In this document: positions 6,906 through 15,822 of the stretch, piece by piece
Position numbering within the stretch: the first letter of the stretch is position 1
How the letters are laid out: every line of letters starts with the position of its first letter
From: JACQKA01 sp964462785
GTDB taxonomy: Bacteria; Patescibacteriota; Minisyncoccia; Phycocordibacterales; UBA2100
Direction of reading: 5' to 3'
DNA: 64,000 bases
NCBI GenBank assembly: GCA_964462785.1
Contig: CAYWZA010000003.1
Location: 1-64,000, forward strand
Program-made: the position numbers and the translations under genes
The notes under the pieces: generated by a model
The model's input: the letters and a program-made list of their open reading frames with translations, nothing else
The model's database searches: none
What the model was told of the DNA's origin: nothing

Positions 6906-9047
6906 ATGCACACAAGCGATCTGCTGGAGAATCTGTTTCGATTGGCGGCGCCGCAAAGATCGGCGCTGCGTCGACTCGGAATCCTAACGGTGCACGATCT
7001 GCTCTACCATTTCCCTGCGCGTTATGATGCCCCCGGAACGACAGGGACGGTGAGTAATTTGCGGCACGGCGAGAAAGTAACACTCTACGGCACACTCTCG
7101 AAAGTCGAAGCGAAGCGCCTCTGGAAAAGCCGCCGCCCCGCTGCTGAAGGTATGTTCGAAGACGGCACAGGGCGCGTGAAAGTACTGTGGTTCAACCAGC
7201 CCTATCTGGCAAAGATGGTTCCGCAGCAGGTGATGGTGAAGCTCACCGGCACCGTCGCAGGAAACGACCGCCCGTATATCACCAATCCTGAGATCGAGCC
7301 GATCGCGAATAGTGCTATTCCTGAAAGGCTGTTTTCGAGAGATGCGCCGACAAACAGCTCTGAGATCTTTCCGGTGTATCCGGAATCGCACGGCATCACA
7401 AGCCGCTGGATGTATCACGCGCTCAAGAAAATTTTTGAGAGCGGTGTGCTCAACGAGCTCGAGGATCCGCTGCCGGATAGTGCCCGCGAACGCTATCATT
7501 TACCTGATCTGAAGACTGCGCTCGTGTGGGTGCATATGCCTAAATCAAAGCGTGACGCTGAGGCGGCGCGTAAACGATTTTCGTTTGAAGAAATTTTCAC
7601 CATCCAGCTTGCCCGTGCGCTCGAGCGCAAAGAGAATGACACACAATCATCGTTTTCGATCACCGTCGATGATGCGCGTATCCGCGCGTTCATAGAAACA
7701 CTCCCCTTCCCGCTCACCACGGCGCAGGAGCGCGCCATCGCCGATATCCTTGCGGATTTTAAAAAGCCGCACCCGATGGCGCGCCTCCTTGAGGGCGATG
7801 TCGGCTCGGGTAAAACGGTAGTCGCTGCGGTAAGTGCGTACGCCGCCGTCACTTCTCGCCCCAAAAACCGCATGAGCGGCACACTGCAAGTCGCCTACAT
7901 GGCACCGACTGAAATCCTCGCTGCGCAGCACTTTCAATCGTTCATCGAATTCTTTAAGGAGCTCCCGATTAATATCGGGCTCATCACGGGGAGCGGCTGC
8001 TATAAATTTCCTTCGAAAGCCAATCGGGACAAGCCGACACCAATATCACGTGCACAGCTTTTGAAGTGGGTCGCGAACGGTGAAATTGCATTTCTGATCG
8101 GCACGCATGCGCTTATACAGAAAAGTGTGAAATTCGCGCACTTAGCGTACGCGATCGTTGATGAACAGCATCGCTTTGGCACCGCCCAGCGCAAAAAACT
8201 CGCACACAAAGGCGATGCGCCTCCGCATTTTCTTTCAATGACCGCAACACCTATTCCGCGCACGCTCGCGCTCACTATGTACGGCGATTTGGATCTCTCC
8301 ATTCTAGATGAGCTACCGAAAAATCGCGCGGGCGTCGAAACGCTCATTGTCCCCAAGGAGAAGCGCACTGGCGCATACGAAGCAATGCGTGCAGAAATCG
8401 CATCGGGCAGGCAGGCATATGTCATCTGCCCGCGCATTGACGAACCTGATCCGGAAAAAGAACTTGCCCTCCTCGTGAAATCGGCAAAGGCGGAGGCGGC
8501 TCGACTCAAAAAAGAAGTGTTTCCTGAATGTGCTGTCGGGCTCCTCCACGGTAAAATGAATCAGAAAGAAAAAGATGCGGCGATGCATGCGTTTGCATCA
8601 GGTGGCACACACATTCTCGTCGCCACATCGGTCGTCGAGGTCGGCGTAAATGTGCCAAACGCCACTATGATGATCATCGAGGGTGCGGAACGATTTGGAC
8701 TTGCACAGCTGCACCAGCTGCGCGGGCGCATATTGCGCAGTTCGCATCAGGCATATTGCTATCTCTTCCCCACTGGTGCTGCGGGAGTCAAAAATGAGCG
8801 GCTCAAGGCAGTCGCAAAAACACGCGATGGCTTTGCCCTTGCAGAAGCAGATTTGCAATTGCGCGGCGCAGGCGATTTATATGGTCGCGCGCAGTGGGGC
8901 ATGTCGGATCTTGGTATGGAAGCGCTCAAAAACCCTCGTCTCATCGAAGCTGCGCGCGAAACAGCGCAGTCCGTTGCCCAAGGTCCCCTGAATGACTCGC
9001 TGAGAGGACGGCTCGCGCACGTGTTAGAACAACTGCACGCTGAATAG
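6906..9047 (+). CDS. recG: ATP-dependent DNA helicase RecG
   Basis: A 713-residue superfamily 2 helicase that remodels stalled replication forks and branch-migrates Holliday junctions. An N-terminal HhH/wedge region ('LRRLGILTVHDLLYHFPARY') leads into the OB-fold wedge. Walker A is 'GDVGSGKT' near residue 298, and the DExH box is 'DEQHRFG' near 418. 'SMTATPIPRTLALT' is motif III and 'LLHGKMNQKEKD' the start of the second RecA domain. Motif VI reads 'QLRGRILRSSHQ', with Leu where most RecG proteins have Gly (GRxGR). Length is close to the usual 690 residues. TACAAT (6894-6899) ends six bases before the ATG. Confidence 0.95.
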   Translation: MHTSDLLENLFRLAAPQRSALRRLGILTVHDLLYHFPARYDAPGTTGTVSNLRHGEKVTLYGTLSKVEAKRLWKSRRPAAEGMFEDGTGRVKVLWFNQPYLAKMVPQQVMVKLTGTVAGNDRPYITNPEIEPIANSAIPERLFSRDAPTNSSEIFPVYPESHGITSRWMYHALKKIFESGVLNELEDPLPDSARERYHLPDLKTALVWVHMPKSKRDAEAARKRFSFEEIFTIQLARALERKENDTQSSFSITVDDARIRAFIETLPFPLTTAQERAIADILADFKKPHPMARLLEGDVGSGKTVVAAVSAYAAVTSRPKNRMSGTLQVAYMAPTEILAAQHFQSFIEFFKELPINIGLITGSGCYKFPSKANRDKPTPISRAQLLKWVANGEIAFLIGTHALIQKSVKFAHLAYAIVDEQHRFGTAQRKKLAHKGDAPPHFLSMTATPIPRTLALTMYGDLDLSILDELPKNRAGVETLIVPKEKRTGAYEAMRAEIASGRQAYVICPRIDEPDPEKELALLVKSAKAEAARLKKEVFPECAVGLLHGKMNQKEKDAAMHAFASGGTHILVATSVVEVGVNVPNATMMIIEGAERFGLAQLHQLRGRILRSSHQAYCYLFPTGAAGVKNERLKAVAKTRDGFALAEADLQLRGAGDLYGRAQWGMSDLGMEALKNPRLIEAARETAQSVAQGPLNDSLRGRLAHVLEQLHAE

Positions 9048-9053
9048 CGTTAG

Positions 9054-9215
9054 AGCCTGTCTAAAGTCTCGTGGTACCCATCCCTGAAAAATGCAGGTTT
9101 TTGAGCGAAAAACGAGTCGGAGCACGAAGTGCAGCCCAAGCTGCATTGAGTGCGAGACGAGGTTTTGCAGCCAAAAACATAGCATTTTCAGGATGGGGGA
9201 AGACTTTGACAGGCT
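9054..9215. repeat. Nested intergenic palindrome, element 1
   Basis: Successive inverted pairs nest inside one another. AGCCTGTCTAAAGTCT (9054-9069) pairs with AGACTTTGACAGGCT (9201-9215), and CCCATCCCTGAAAAATGC (9077-9094) with GCATTTTCAGGATGGG (9182-9197). The core CGAGTCGGAGC...GCGAGACGAG encloses a TGCAGC/GCTGCA hairpin. The same core recurs in other long intergenic palindromes of this window. No coding potential is supported. Confidence 0.75.
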
Positions 9216-9220
9216 TTAGG

Positions 9221-10765
9221 TCATGGAGAACCGAGGATGGTCACGGAGGCGCTGCGGCTGCTCTGGCTTCCAGCGGGACCATATGTAAGTGTGGCGGAAT
9301 AATTTGCACTCGTCGTGTTTGTTGGGTAGGTGTGTGTGAGCGTTTGACGATCGACGGTTGCCGCGCAACCGCTTCCCTGTGCGCGCGATGCAGGTGTTGA
9401 TCCATCGCCCCAGTTGAATGTGAATGCGGTACACGCATCCGCCAGATCAAACGTTGCGCGCACGCGCTGGAATACGCCATCATACCCAGGAGTTAACACC
9501 AAATTGGGATTTACCGCGGAGCTCGTGGGTGATGAAGCAACAACATTTACACTCGCAGCGGGCGCAGTACTGCCGACACTCGCCGACGGCACCGCATAGA
9601 GGCGCACGGTATACGCACCGGCAGTGGTATATCGATGCGTCAGTGTCGAAGTAATGGCGGTACAAGCATTTGCCGGATAGGTGAGCGGCGCACGCTGACC
9701 ATCACCAAAATCAATCGTATACTCACCGCCTGTGCATGCGTTTCGGCTGTTGATGCGTGTCGTAAATACCACATCAAACGGCACGACACCACTTGCGGGA
9801 TGTGCGCTTACCGAGTCGGAGAGCGCGCTGCTGGTATTCGACTCGGTGTACGTAACACCGCCGACAGAACACGTGCGCGGAGTTGCGTTCGACACCACAC
9901 CGCCCGATGCAACGCATGCGGCAAAGCCGCTGGTCGGCTGCGTGGAGGATGGGTTGGATGAGCCGCTCAATACAGTAATGATGCTCGTTGTGTAGCTGGC
10001 ACCCACGCGCAGTGAGACAGTGTATGTTCCTGGATTGGCGTATACGTGAGGCACTACCTGCTCAAGCTCGGCACAGCGCCCCGCGGGGACTATGAGCGAC
10101 AGCGGTGCGGACCCGTCACCAAAATCAAGTGCGTAGGAACCATATTCACACGATCGAATGGTGTTTACTTTCGCAGTGATCATTGCGGTAAGCGGCGCAG
10201 CGCCAGTCGTTTTATTTACCCGCAATGAGCCACCCACAGATCCCGTTGTCGGTGCAGAGCCGCACCCATTCAAAAGTGCCAGTCGTGTCTTGGGGCCGAT
10301 GCGCCCATACCCCGATGACGCATAATCGCCTGCCGAGACAATTCCGCACGCAATTTGGAATTTTTGTACTGCTGCTTCGGTGAGTGGGCCATAGAAACCC
10401 GTACTCTGACCGTTCGGATATATTGAGGCATCGCGCGCAAGGAAAATCTGGAGCTTCGTCACATCAGCACCACTATCGCCTCGCCCGATATCGCGATCCA
10501 GCTGAAGCCCGCCCGTAAGAACGCTGCCTGTGGTCGCAATAACTGTGTTTGGCGCGGGGGTAGTAGTTGTGTAGGTAGGTGTGGATGCGGATGTTGCCGG
10601 AAGCTGATCGAGCTGCACACGCAGCGCAGCGAGTCGCGCGAGCAAAGCATTCACTTGTGCTTGCAGCTCATCGAGGGTTTGCGCATGCGCAAACATCGGG
10701 GTGCTTATTGAAAAAATTGCAGCAATAGCAAACAACACTCCCACCACTCTTACTGAAACCGCCAT
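9221..10765 (-). CDS. Secreted peptidoglycan-binding and PKD-like repeat protein
   Basis: A 514-residue exported protein. Residues 1-29 are a signal peptide ending 'SISTPMFAHAQT'. A short coiled coil ('LDELQAQVNALLARLAALRV') follows, then a peptidoglycan-binding-1-type domain at about 90-165 ('GDSGADVTKLQIFLA', 'STGFYGPLTEAAVQKFQ'). Three PKD-like beta-sandwich repeats follow, each with a D/N-x-G-D-G turn ('LDFGDGSAPL', 'IDFGDGQRAP', 'FNWGDGSTPA') and a 'YTVSLRV'-type last strand. It probably attaches to the cell wall and displays PKD domains outside. GGAGG precedes the ATG at 10765. It converges on recG across the palindromic element. Confidence 0.8.
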   Translation of the reverse strand: MAVSVRVVGVLFAIAAIFSISTPMFAHAQTLDELQAQVNALLARLAALRVQLDQLPATSASTPTYTTTTPAPNTVIATTGSVLTGGLQLDRDIGRGDSGADVTKLQIFLARDASIYPNGQSTGFYGPLTEAAVQKFQIACGIVSAGDYASSGYGRIGPKTRLALLNGCGSAPTTGSVGGSLRVNKTTGAAPLTAMITAKVNTIRSCEYGSYALDFGDGSAPLSLIVPAGRCAELEQVVPHVYANPGTYTVSLRVGASYTTSIITVLSGSSNPSSTQPTSGFAACVASGGVVSNATPRTCSVGGVTYTESNTSSALSDSVSAHPASGVVPFDVVFTTRINSRNACTGGEYTIDFGDGQRAPLTYPANACTAITSTLTHRYTTAGAYTVRLYAVPSASVGSTAPAASVNVVASSPTSSAVNPNLVLTPGYDGVFQRVRATFDLADACTAFTFNWGDGSTPASRAQGSGCAATVDRQTLTHTYPTNTTSANYSATLTYGPAGSQSSRSASVTILGSP

Positions 10766-10817
10766 GCCTCCATTCTCTCACCCGCCCGCCCGCCCCACAA
10801 CCCGAAATCCCCATAAC

Positions 10818-10846
10818 TTGGGTCAATGCATAAGAGGGATTATAGT
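10818..10846 (+). promoter_or_regulatory. Sigma70-type promoter of the tRNA-Ile(UAU) gene
   Basis: The -35 TTGGGT (10818-10823) and -10 TATAGT (10841-10846) are separated by exactly 17 bases, with transcription expected to start just before the tRNA at 10856. Confidence 0.6.
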
Positions 10847-10855
10847 GAGGAATAC

Positions 10856-10928
10856 CCGCCTGTAGCTCAATGGTTAGAGCACGGAGCTTATACCTCCGGG
10901 GTTCCTGGTTCGAGTCCAGGCAGGCGGA
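10856..10928 (+). tRNA. tRNA-Ile(UAU)
   Basis: A complete 73-base cloverleaf. The acceptor CCGCCTG pairs with CAGGCGG, the D stem is GCTC/GAGC, the anticodon stem CGGAG/CTCCG and the T stem CCTGG/CCAGG with loop TTCGAGT. Discriminator A73 is present and CCA is not encoded. The anticodon loop CTTATAC places TAT at positions 34-36, so it should read AUA codons. This anticodon is uncommon in bacteria, where AUA is usually read by a CAU tRNA modified by TilS. Confidence 0.85.
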
Positions 10929-10978
10929 CAAATTCGAGCAAAGCGAGAATTTTCCGTCAGGAAAAATACTCGTGACGA

Positions 10979-11671
10979 CTAAGCGTCATCGGCCCGAAAG
11001 GAAAAATAATCAGCCAAAAGATCGTCGATCAATGGGTCGCCCCACGAGTAGTCTCTAATGATTGCTTCCGTTAATTTTGCGAGCTCTTGCTTTGCCGCAT
11101 TGAGCCGGTGAACCTGCTCAGGGTCATACTCCAGATCTTCCACTGCACGTGCGGTAATATCGTATCGTACACGAATTGATTCCCACAGTGTTCTGATCGC
11201 GTCCGAACTGACTCTGTGCTCGTACCCGAAAAAAGTGATCTCCTGCGGCGTGATGAGCAGGCGCAGTTTATTTGGCTGCCCCTGCTCATTACAATAAGCA
11301 ACCGTCATTAAGTCACTGGCAGATGGCGGCGAATGAGTCACCCCTGCAATAATCGGGTGGTTATGCACGCAGTCAGGATGTTTCGATAAGCGTGTGTCTG
11401 CTTCGCCATCGAAATGATGCTTGGATTGTCCCCGCTCGCCGGTGGTCAATACCCACCGCTGTACCCGATCTTCGTAGCTGATCAAAAATTCATACGGCAA
11501 TTGTGCCAACCGCTGTAGCTGCGGGGTGAAATCGGTCATGCTCTCGGGTTTGCGTATGGCGAAACTCTGTGGGGACGCGAGAACACGCCCACCTTGCGCG
11601 AGTAGATGATCAGCGATACTACTCATGGGTACATCGAGTGTACGCGGCGCACTCTCCATACGTGCATGCAT
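10979..11671 (-). CDS. Possible JAMM/JAB-like protein, function unknown
   Basis: A 230-residue protein I do not recognise as a whole. The segment 'CVHNHPIIAGVTHSPPSASD' near residues 96-115 has the order H-x-H-P...S-x-S-D, resembling the zinc-binding H-x-H...S-x-x-D motif of JAMM/MPN metallo-isopeptidases. The upstream Glu of that motif is not obvious. The C-terminal 60 residues are charged and helical. The ATG at 11671 is preferred because TATAGT ends six bases before it. Its 3' end lies about 50 bases from the tRNA-Ile(UAU) gene, which is on the other strand. The fold assignment is an inference from one motif. Confidence 0.4.
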   Translation of the reverse strand: MHARMESAPRTLDVPMSSIADHLLAQGGRVLASPQSFAIRKPESMTDFTPQLQRLAQLPYEFLISYEDRVQRWVLTTGERGQSKHHFDGEADTRLSKHPDCVHNHPIIAGVTHSPPSASDLMTVAYCNEQGQPNKLRLLITPQEITFFGYEHRVSSDAIRTLWESIRVRYDITARAVEDLEYDPEQVHRLNAAKQELAKLTEAIIRDYSWGDPLIDDLLADYFSFRADDA

Positions 11672-11686
11672 GCGATCACTATAGCA

Positions 11687-13612
11687 TTAGACTTGGTGTT
11701 CAATATCCTGCTTCTTTTTAGGAACGATGCTGTGGGCGATGAGAAGGTTTTCGAAATCAGCGCGCTCGATAGTTTCGTTTTCAATAAGCGCACGGGCGAT
11801 GGCGTCGAGCGCATCGCGGTGCTTCTTGATAACCGCCTCCGCTTTTTTATATGCACCATCGATAATATCCTGCACTTCTGCATCAATGCGCCCTGCCACG
11901 TCTTCGGAGTGTTCCCTCCCCTCGATACCCGATCCGAAAAGCGGCTTGCCACCGGAGGATTCAAGCGCGATCGGTCCGAATTTCTCCGACATGCCGAAGC
12001 GCGCAACCATATCACGCGCGAGCGCCGTCAGCACCTGCAAATCGTTTGATGCGCCGGTAGTGAGATCATCGAAGATGAGTTTCTCTGCGATGTAGCCACC
12101 GAGCGATACTGCAATGTCGTCAAGAAACTCTTTCTTGGATTGCATGCGGCGGTCTTCAAATGGAAGCTTCAATGTGTACCCAGCAGCGCGACCGCGCGAA
12201 ATAATCGAGACTTTGTGTACCGGGTCGGCGTACGGGAGTACTGACGCCACAATGGCATGCCCCGCTTCGTGATAGGCGGTGATTTCTTTTTCTTTGCTGT
12301 TCAAAATGTGCGAGCGGCGCTCAGGACCAAGCATGACTTTTTCAATGGAGCGAATGAGGTCGTATTGCGTGATCTCGGTGCGATCTTCACGCGCTGCAAG
12401 AATCGCGCCTTCATTCATGACGTTCGCAATGTCTGCACCGGAAAATCCCGGCGTGCGCTCCGCGATAATCAGCAAATTCACATCTGCGTGAAGCGGCTTC
12501 TTGCGCGCGTGGATCTTGAGAATCTCTTCGCGGTCTGATCTGTCAGGAAGGTCGATCATCACGCGCCTGTCGAAGCGCCCGGGGCGCAAAAGAGCAGGAT
12601 CGAGCACGTCGGGGCGATTCGTTGCCGCCATGACGATCACTTTTTCTGATGGCTCGAAACCATCGAGCTCAACGAGAATTTGATTGAGTGTTTGCTCGCG
12701 CTCATCGTTACCACCACCCACTCCCGTGCCACGTACACGCCCTACCGCATCGATTTCGTCGATGAACACAATGGCGGGCGCTTGGCGCTTTGCCGTCTGG
12801 AACAAATCACGCACGCGTGATGCGCCAACACCGACAAACATCTCAACGAATTCCGAACCGGAGATCGAGAAGAACGGCACCCCCGCCTCGCCTGCTACGG
12901 CGCGCGCAAGCAGCGTCTTTCCCGTGCCCGGTGCGCCCATGAGCATCACCCCCTTGGGGATGCGCGCGCCTATCGCAAGAAACTTTGCGGGATTCTTTAA
13001 GAAGTCGACAATTTCTGAGAGCTCCACTTTTGCCTCCTTCGCTCCGGCAATATCGTCAAACGTAATGCGCTCGGGGCCATCATCAAGCGAGAGCCGCGCG
13101 CGACTCTGCCCAAAGGTGAATGCCTGCATGCCGACGCCCTTCACCTGCCGCGAGAAATACCAGATGATACCGAAGAGAAGGAATATGGGGAGCAACAGCG
13201 GTGCGAGCTGGAAGAACCAGAAGCGGAAGCCACCCGGCTCCTCAATCTTGATTTCCACTTTTGCAAATTGTGCCGGTGTTACGCCGTAATTAAAGAGCGT
13301 TTCCGAAAGCGCAGCCTCAGATTCCTTCTTTGAAATTTTCTCACTCTCGTCTTTGTATATCGCGGTGATGTCGTCCCCGCTCACCACAATTGAGGTGATG
13401 GATCCTTCGGAAATGTCAGTAGCGATTTGTGAGAGCGACACCTCTGTAGTCTTCCCGAGAAATTCATCGGCGACGATGCCATAGCTCGCCAGCAAAAAAA
13501 GCATGATGAAAATCACCATGCCTGCCTGCATCCAGAAACTCATCGGTGCGGCCATCTGCGGCTTGTCTTTCTTGCCGCCCTTGCCATTCTCCTTTTTTTC
13601 ATCGTTCTTCAT
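11687..13612 (-). CDS. ftsH: ATP-dependent zinc metalloprotease FtsH
   Basis: A membrane-anchored AAA protease of about 641 residues that degrades misfolded and regulatory membrane proteins as a hexamer. Two transmembrane helices flank an external domain ('MVIFIMLFLLASYGIV' and 'LAPLLLPIFLLFGIIWYF'). The AAA module has Walker A 'GAPGTGKT', Walker B 'IVFIDEID' and the second region of homology 'NRPDVLDPALLRPGRFDRR'. The zinc site is 'HEAGH'. The C-terminus is short and charged. The start at 13612 (MKNDEKK) is chosen because the AAA and membrane parts need nothing upstream and a TAGGAT hexamer lies eight bases before it. Confidence 0.95.
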   Translation of the reverse strand: MKNDEKKENGKGGKKDKPQMAAPMSFWMQAGMVIFIMLFLLASYGIVADEFLGKTTEVSLSQIATDISEGSITSIVVSGDDITAIYKDESEKISKKESEAALSETLFNYGVTPAQFAKVEIKIEEPGGFRFWFFQLAPLLLPIFLLFGIIWYFSRQVKGVGMQAFTFGQSRARLSLDDGPERITFDDIAGAKEAKVELSEIVDFLKNPAKFLAIGARIPKGVMLMGAPGTGKTLLARAVAGEAGVPFFSISGSEFVEMFVGVGASRVRDLFQTAKRQAPAIVFIDEIDAVGRVRGTGVGGGNDEREQTLNQILVELDGFEPSEKVIVMAATNRPDVLDPALLRPGRFDRRVMIDLPDRSDREEILKIHARKKPLHADVNLLIIAERTPGFSGADIANVMNEGAILAAREDRTEITQYDLIRSIEKVMLGPERRSHILNSKEKEITAYHEAGHAIVASVLPYADPVHKVSIISRGRAAGYTLKLPFEDRRMQSKKEFLDDIAVSLGGYIAEKLIFDDLTTGASNDLQVLTALARDMVARFGMSEKFGPIALESSGGKPLFGSGIEGREHSEDVAGRIDAEVQDIIDGAYKKAEAVIKKHRDALDAIARALIENETIERADFENLLIAHSIVPKKKQDIEHQV

Positions 13613-13638
13613 AGCAACACATCCTATCATCTGTATCA

Positions 13639-13668
13639 AGACGGCGCAATCCTAAGATTGCGCCGTCT
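13639..13668 (-). terminator. Hairpin between the patatin and ftsH genes
   Basis: AGACGGCGCAAT pairs with ATTGCGCCGTCT around a six-base loop. It covers the stop codon of the patatin-like gene and is followed on the minus strand by only a weak T stretch, so it is probably an attenuating or weak terminator. Confidence 0.5.
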
Positions 13669-14665
13669 ATTCAACGATACTGACTAGAGCTTCTTGCATC
13701 AGTTGTTTTGCAAACACATACCCCCGCTCGCCCGCTTCTCGCACCACCTGTCGATTCGTAGAGAGATATGAAATATCTTCGTGCACTTCCGGCGCGATGA
13801 TGCACCAGCGGATTTTTTTGCGCTCGCGCGGTGCCGGTCGTGTGGATTTTTTGAAAAGACCAATGAAAAATTCTTTCCACGTAGTTGCCTTGCGACGCGT
13901 GAGCATCTGCAGCTCGTATGCCATCACACTATCCATAGCAGCGGCACGATCACGCAATGAGCGCGGCATGCCGCGCAGCCACATGTACAGACGTCCAAAC
14001 CAAGGAAACAAGTGTAATTCGATCCACCCCATGTGTTCCGGAAGTGGTCGGTTGAAGATGATGAGTATATCAGTCGGTCGATATTTTTTTGCGATGTGTC
14101 TGATGGGAAGCGGCATACCAAATGCGCCATCACAGACCTGCCTGCCATCAATATGCACCGTGCCGGAGCATAAATCAGGAATCATCATCGACGCTTGTAC
14201 TGCTTCCACTGGATCAGCGGCTTGTTTAACGTCAATAGCCAGATATTTTCCGGTACTGAATTCAGTCGCATACACGATGAAGTCGGAGCGGTTGTTACGG
14301 AGCGCAGTGTCACTGATCGCCCGCAGCACTGTGGTGACCTGATCGATATGCATCTTAATGCCCCAGTTTTTTCTTACGATGAAATTGTTCAGCGTAAGAC
14401 TGGCGAAAATAGATCGCGCGAGTTTCGGTCTGCCGCTCATCACGCCAAACTGAACCGCAGCCCCACCGGAGACCGCCGCGCGCGCATCTGGCGCGTCGGG
14501 GGCATGTTCTGCTATTGCTTCAGCAACACCAGCCCCGTGCACGCACGCCATACCCCCGCCAAGCATGAGCTCCACAATTTTAAATGGCGGTTTCTCACCT
14601 CTATCGAGAGCGCGCTGTTGCAGAATGTAATTGACGAGCACTTGTTTGTTACCGAGCACTTGCAT
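13667..14665 (-). CDS. Patatin-like phospholipase
   Basis: A 332-residue protein of the patatin/RssA-like hydrolase family. The oxyanion-hole glycines are in 'ELMLGGGMACVHGAGVAEAI' near the start. The probable nucleophile Ser is in 'RAAVSGGAAVQFG', a variant of G-x-S-x-G, and the dyad Asp in 'QVCDGAFGMPLPIR', the usual D-G-[AG]. It should be a serine acyl hydrolase acting on lipids. Upstream in-frame codons exist, but the ATG at 14665 has a strong AGGAGGG ribosome binding site, and residues before it would be unlike any patatin. It is divergent from smpB. Confidence 0.75.
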   Translation of the reverse strand: MQVLGNKQVLVNYILQQRALDRGEKPPFKIVELMLGGGMACVHGAGVAEAIAEHAPDAPDARAAVSGGAAVQFGVMSGRPKLARSIFASLTLNNFIVRKNWGIKMHIDQVTTVLRAISDTALRNNRSDFIVYATEFSTGKYLAIDVKQAADPVEAVQASMMIPDLCSGTVHIDGRQVCDGAFGMPLPIRHIAKKYRPTDILIIFNRPLPEHMGWIELHLFPWFGRLYMWLRGMPRSLRDRAAAMDSVMAYELQMLTRRKATTWKEFFIGLFKKSTRPAPRERKKIRWCIIAPEVHEDISYLSTNRQVVREAGERGYVFAKQLMQEALVSIVE

Positions 14666-14759
14666 CGCTCCCTCCTTTCTTTTTGGGTATGAGTTTTTCC
14701 TTATACACTCTCTCAACTGTAGGGGGACAAGTGACTTATTGCACGGTATAGTTATCCAC

Positions 14760-15197
14760 ATGGTGTTGATAAGAAATAAAAAGGCACATCTGGAGTATGC
14801 TTTTCTTGAGAAATTCGAGGCGGGTTTGGAATTGCTGGGGCTTGAGGTGAAATCACTGCGTGCCGGCAGGGGCAATTTGGAGGGTGCGCGCGTCGTTGCG
14901 CGCGGCGGCGAAGCGTATTTGGTGGGAGCAACTATTCCCCCATATCAGGCAGGAAATACGCCAAAAGAGTACGATCCTGAGCGCACGCGGCGGCTATTGC
15001 TCTCAAAGCAAGAGATCGCGCAGGTGGCTTCCGCTGAGGGCGCAGAGGGCTTGACAGTAGTGCCTATTGCGGTGTATAATAAAGGGAGGAATTTAAAGCT
15101 TGAAGTCGCCATCGCGCGCGGCAAAAAGAAGTATGATAAAAGGCAGGATTTGAAGAAGCGCGACGAAGAGCGGCGTTTCAAGCGGAAAGAATTTTGA
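14760..15197 (+). CDS. smpB: SsrA-binding protein SmpB
   Basis: A 145-residue partner of tmRNA in rescue of stalled ribosomes. It shows the standard SmpB blocks: 'NKKAHLEYAFLEKFEAGLEL' at the start, 'GLEVKSLRAGRGNLEGARV', 'PPYQAGN' and the conserved turn 'RTRRLLLSKQEI'. The basic C-terminal tail 'GKKKYDKRQDLKKRDEERRF' enters the mRNA channel. The start at 14760 is fixed by TATAGT (14747-14752) seven bases upstream, and longer in-frame versions would include the promoter. The tmRNA gene follows on the same strand about 700 bases downstream, so this is an smpB-ssrA locus. Confidence 0.95.
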   Translation: MVLIRNKKAHLEYAFLEKFEAGLELLGLEVKSLRAGRGNLEGARVVARGGEAYLVGATIPPYQAGNTPKEYDPERTRRLLLSKQEIAQVASAEGAEGLTVVPIAVYNKGRNLKLEVAIARGKKKYDKRQDLKKRDEERRFKRKEF

Positions 15198-15216
15198 AAA
15201 TTAATTGTGAGTTGTG

Positions 15217-15369
15217 ATGGGTCAACCATGGAGAAGATGGCTGGAGTTCCTGTTTATTCTCGGTGTTTTTGCGCTTGGATTTGGCGCAGGTATGATCCAC
15301 GGATTTAATCGTGGATACGACGAGGGTTTAATTGACGGAAAAGCTTCTATCAAACGAAACCCTACGTAG
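15217..15369 (+). CDS. Possible 50-residue membrane protein
   Basis: An open frame of 50 codons starts at ATG 15217, 20 bases after smpB. It encodes a basic N-terminus ('GQPWRRWLE'), one hydrophobic helix ('FLFILGVFALGFGAGMI') and a Gly-rich tail ('NRGYDEGLIDGKAS'). The single positive-inside helix followed by G-x-x-x-G-type residues is the look of a real small membrane protein, but no homologue comes to mind. It could be translated from the smpB transcript. Confidence 0.4.
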   Translation: MGQPWRRWLEFLFILGVFALGFGAGMIHGFNRGYDEGLIDGKASIKRNPT

Positions 15370-15436
15370 ACCCCAGCACGAGCGCTGCTTAACCGCAACG
15401 CTCGCGCCCCCATCACAACTCACAATCACAGTACAA

Positions 15437-15461
15437 AATATCAAGGTTAAACCTTGATATT
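15437..15461. repeat. Perfect 11-bp inverted repeat
   Basis: AATATCAAGGT pairs perfectly with ACCTTGATATT around a three-base loop. It is not followed by a T run on either strand, so it may be an operator or an RNA processing hairpin ahead of the gene at 15512. Confidence 0.5.
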
Positions 15462-15511
15462 AACGAGTGCTTGAGTGTGGCACTGAACTTTTATCACAAG
15501 GATGCCCACGC

Positions 15512-15730
15512 ATGGGCAAAAAAACAGACTCACTAAAACAGTATCGGGAGTACCTTAACTCCCACAACGATCAGCTCGAGAGTTTCGAGCAATTGCATAT
15601 CGAGGCACGCGCAACCGCGCATTGCCGAGGGTCGCCTGAGCCAGAGATCGGTAGGGATGAGCTCTACTACCAAGGAGAGCTCGAATTCACCGATGGTCCC
15701 AGTGGTCCACTCACGCGGGCTTTTCGTTGA
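15512..15730 (+). CDS. Hypothetical small charged protein
   Basis: A 72-residue, acidic and Gln/Glu-rich protein with no recognised domain. 'DSLKQYREYLNSHNDQLESF' looks like an amphipathic helix. The rest ('RDELYYQGELEFTDGPSGPL') has no hydrophobic segment, so the product should be cytosolic. The start is set at the ATG before GKKTD; an upstream in-frame ATG at 15467 adds Cys-containing residues that look non-coding. It stands alone between an inverted repeat and the tmRNA promoter region. Confidence that it is translated is modest. Confidence 0.4.
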   Translation: MGKKTDSLKQYREYLNSHNDQLESFEQLHIEARATAHCRGSPEPEIGRDELYYQGELEFTDGPSGPLTRAFR

Positions 15731-15822
15731 CACTTCGGTGGGGAGAGCCACAACTCCCCGCCACACTTAAGCACTCGTTATGATGACGAAGGTCCGACCT
15801 TCGTCAGAAAAGCACAGCCAGT

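Noticed and set aside
14666..14875. 70-codon upstream extension of the patatin-like protein
   Set aside because: It covers the smpB promoter and start on the other strand and lacks a ribosome binding site, whereas ATG 14665 has AGGAGGG.
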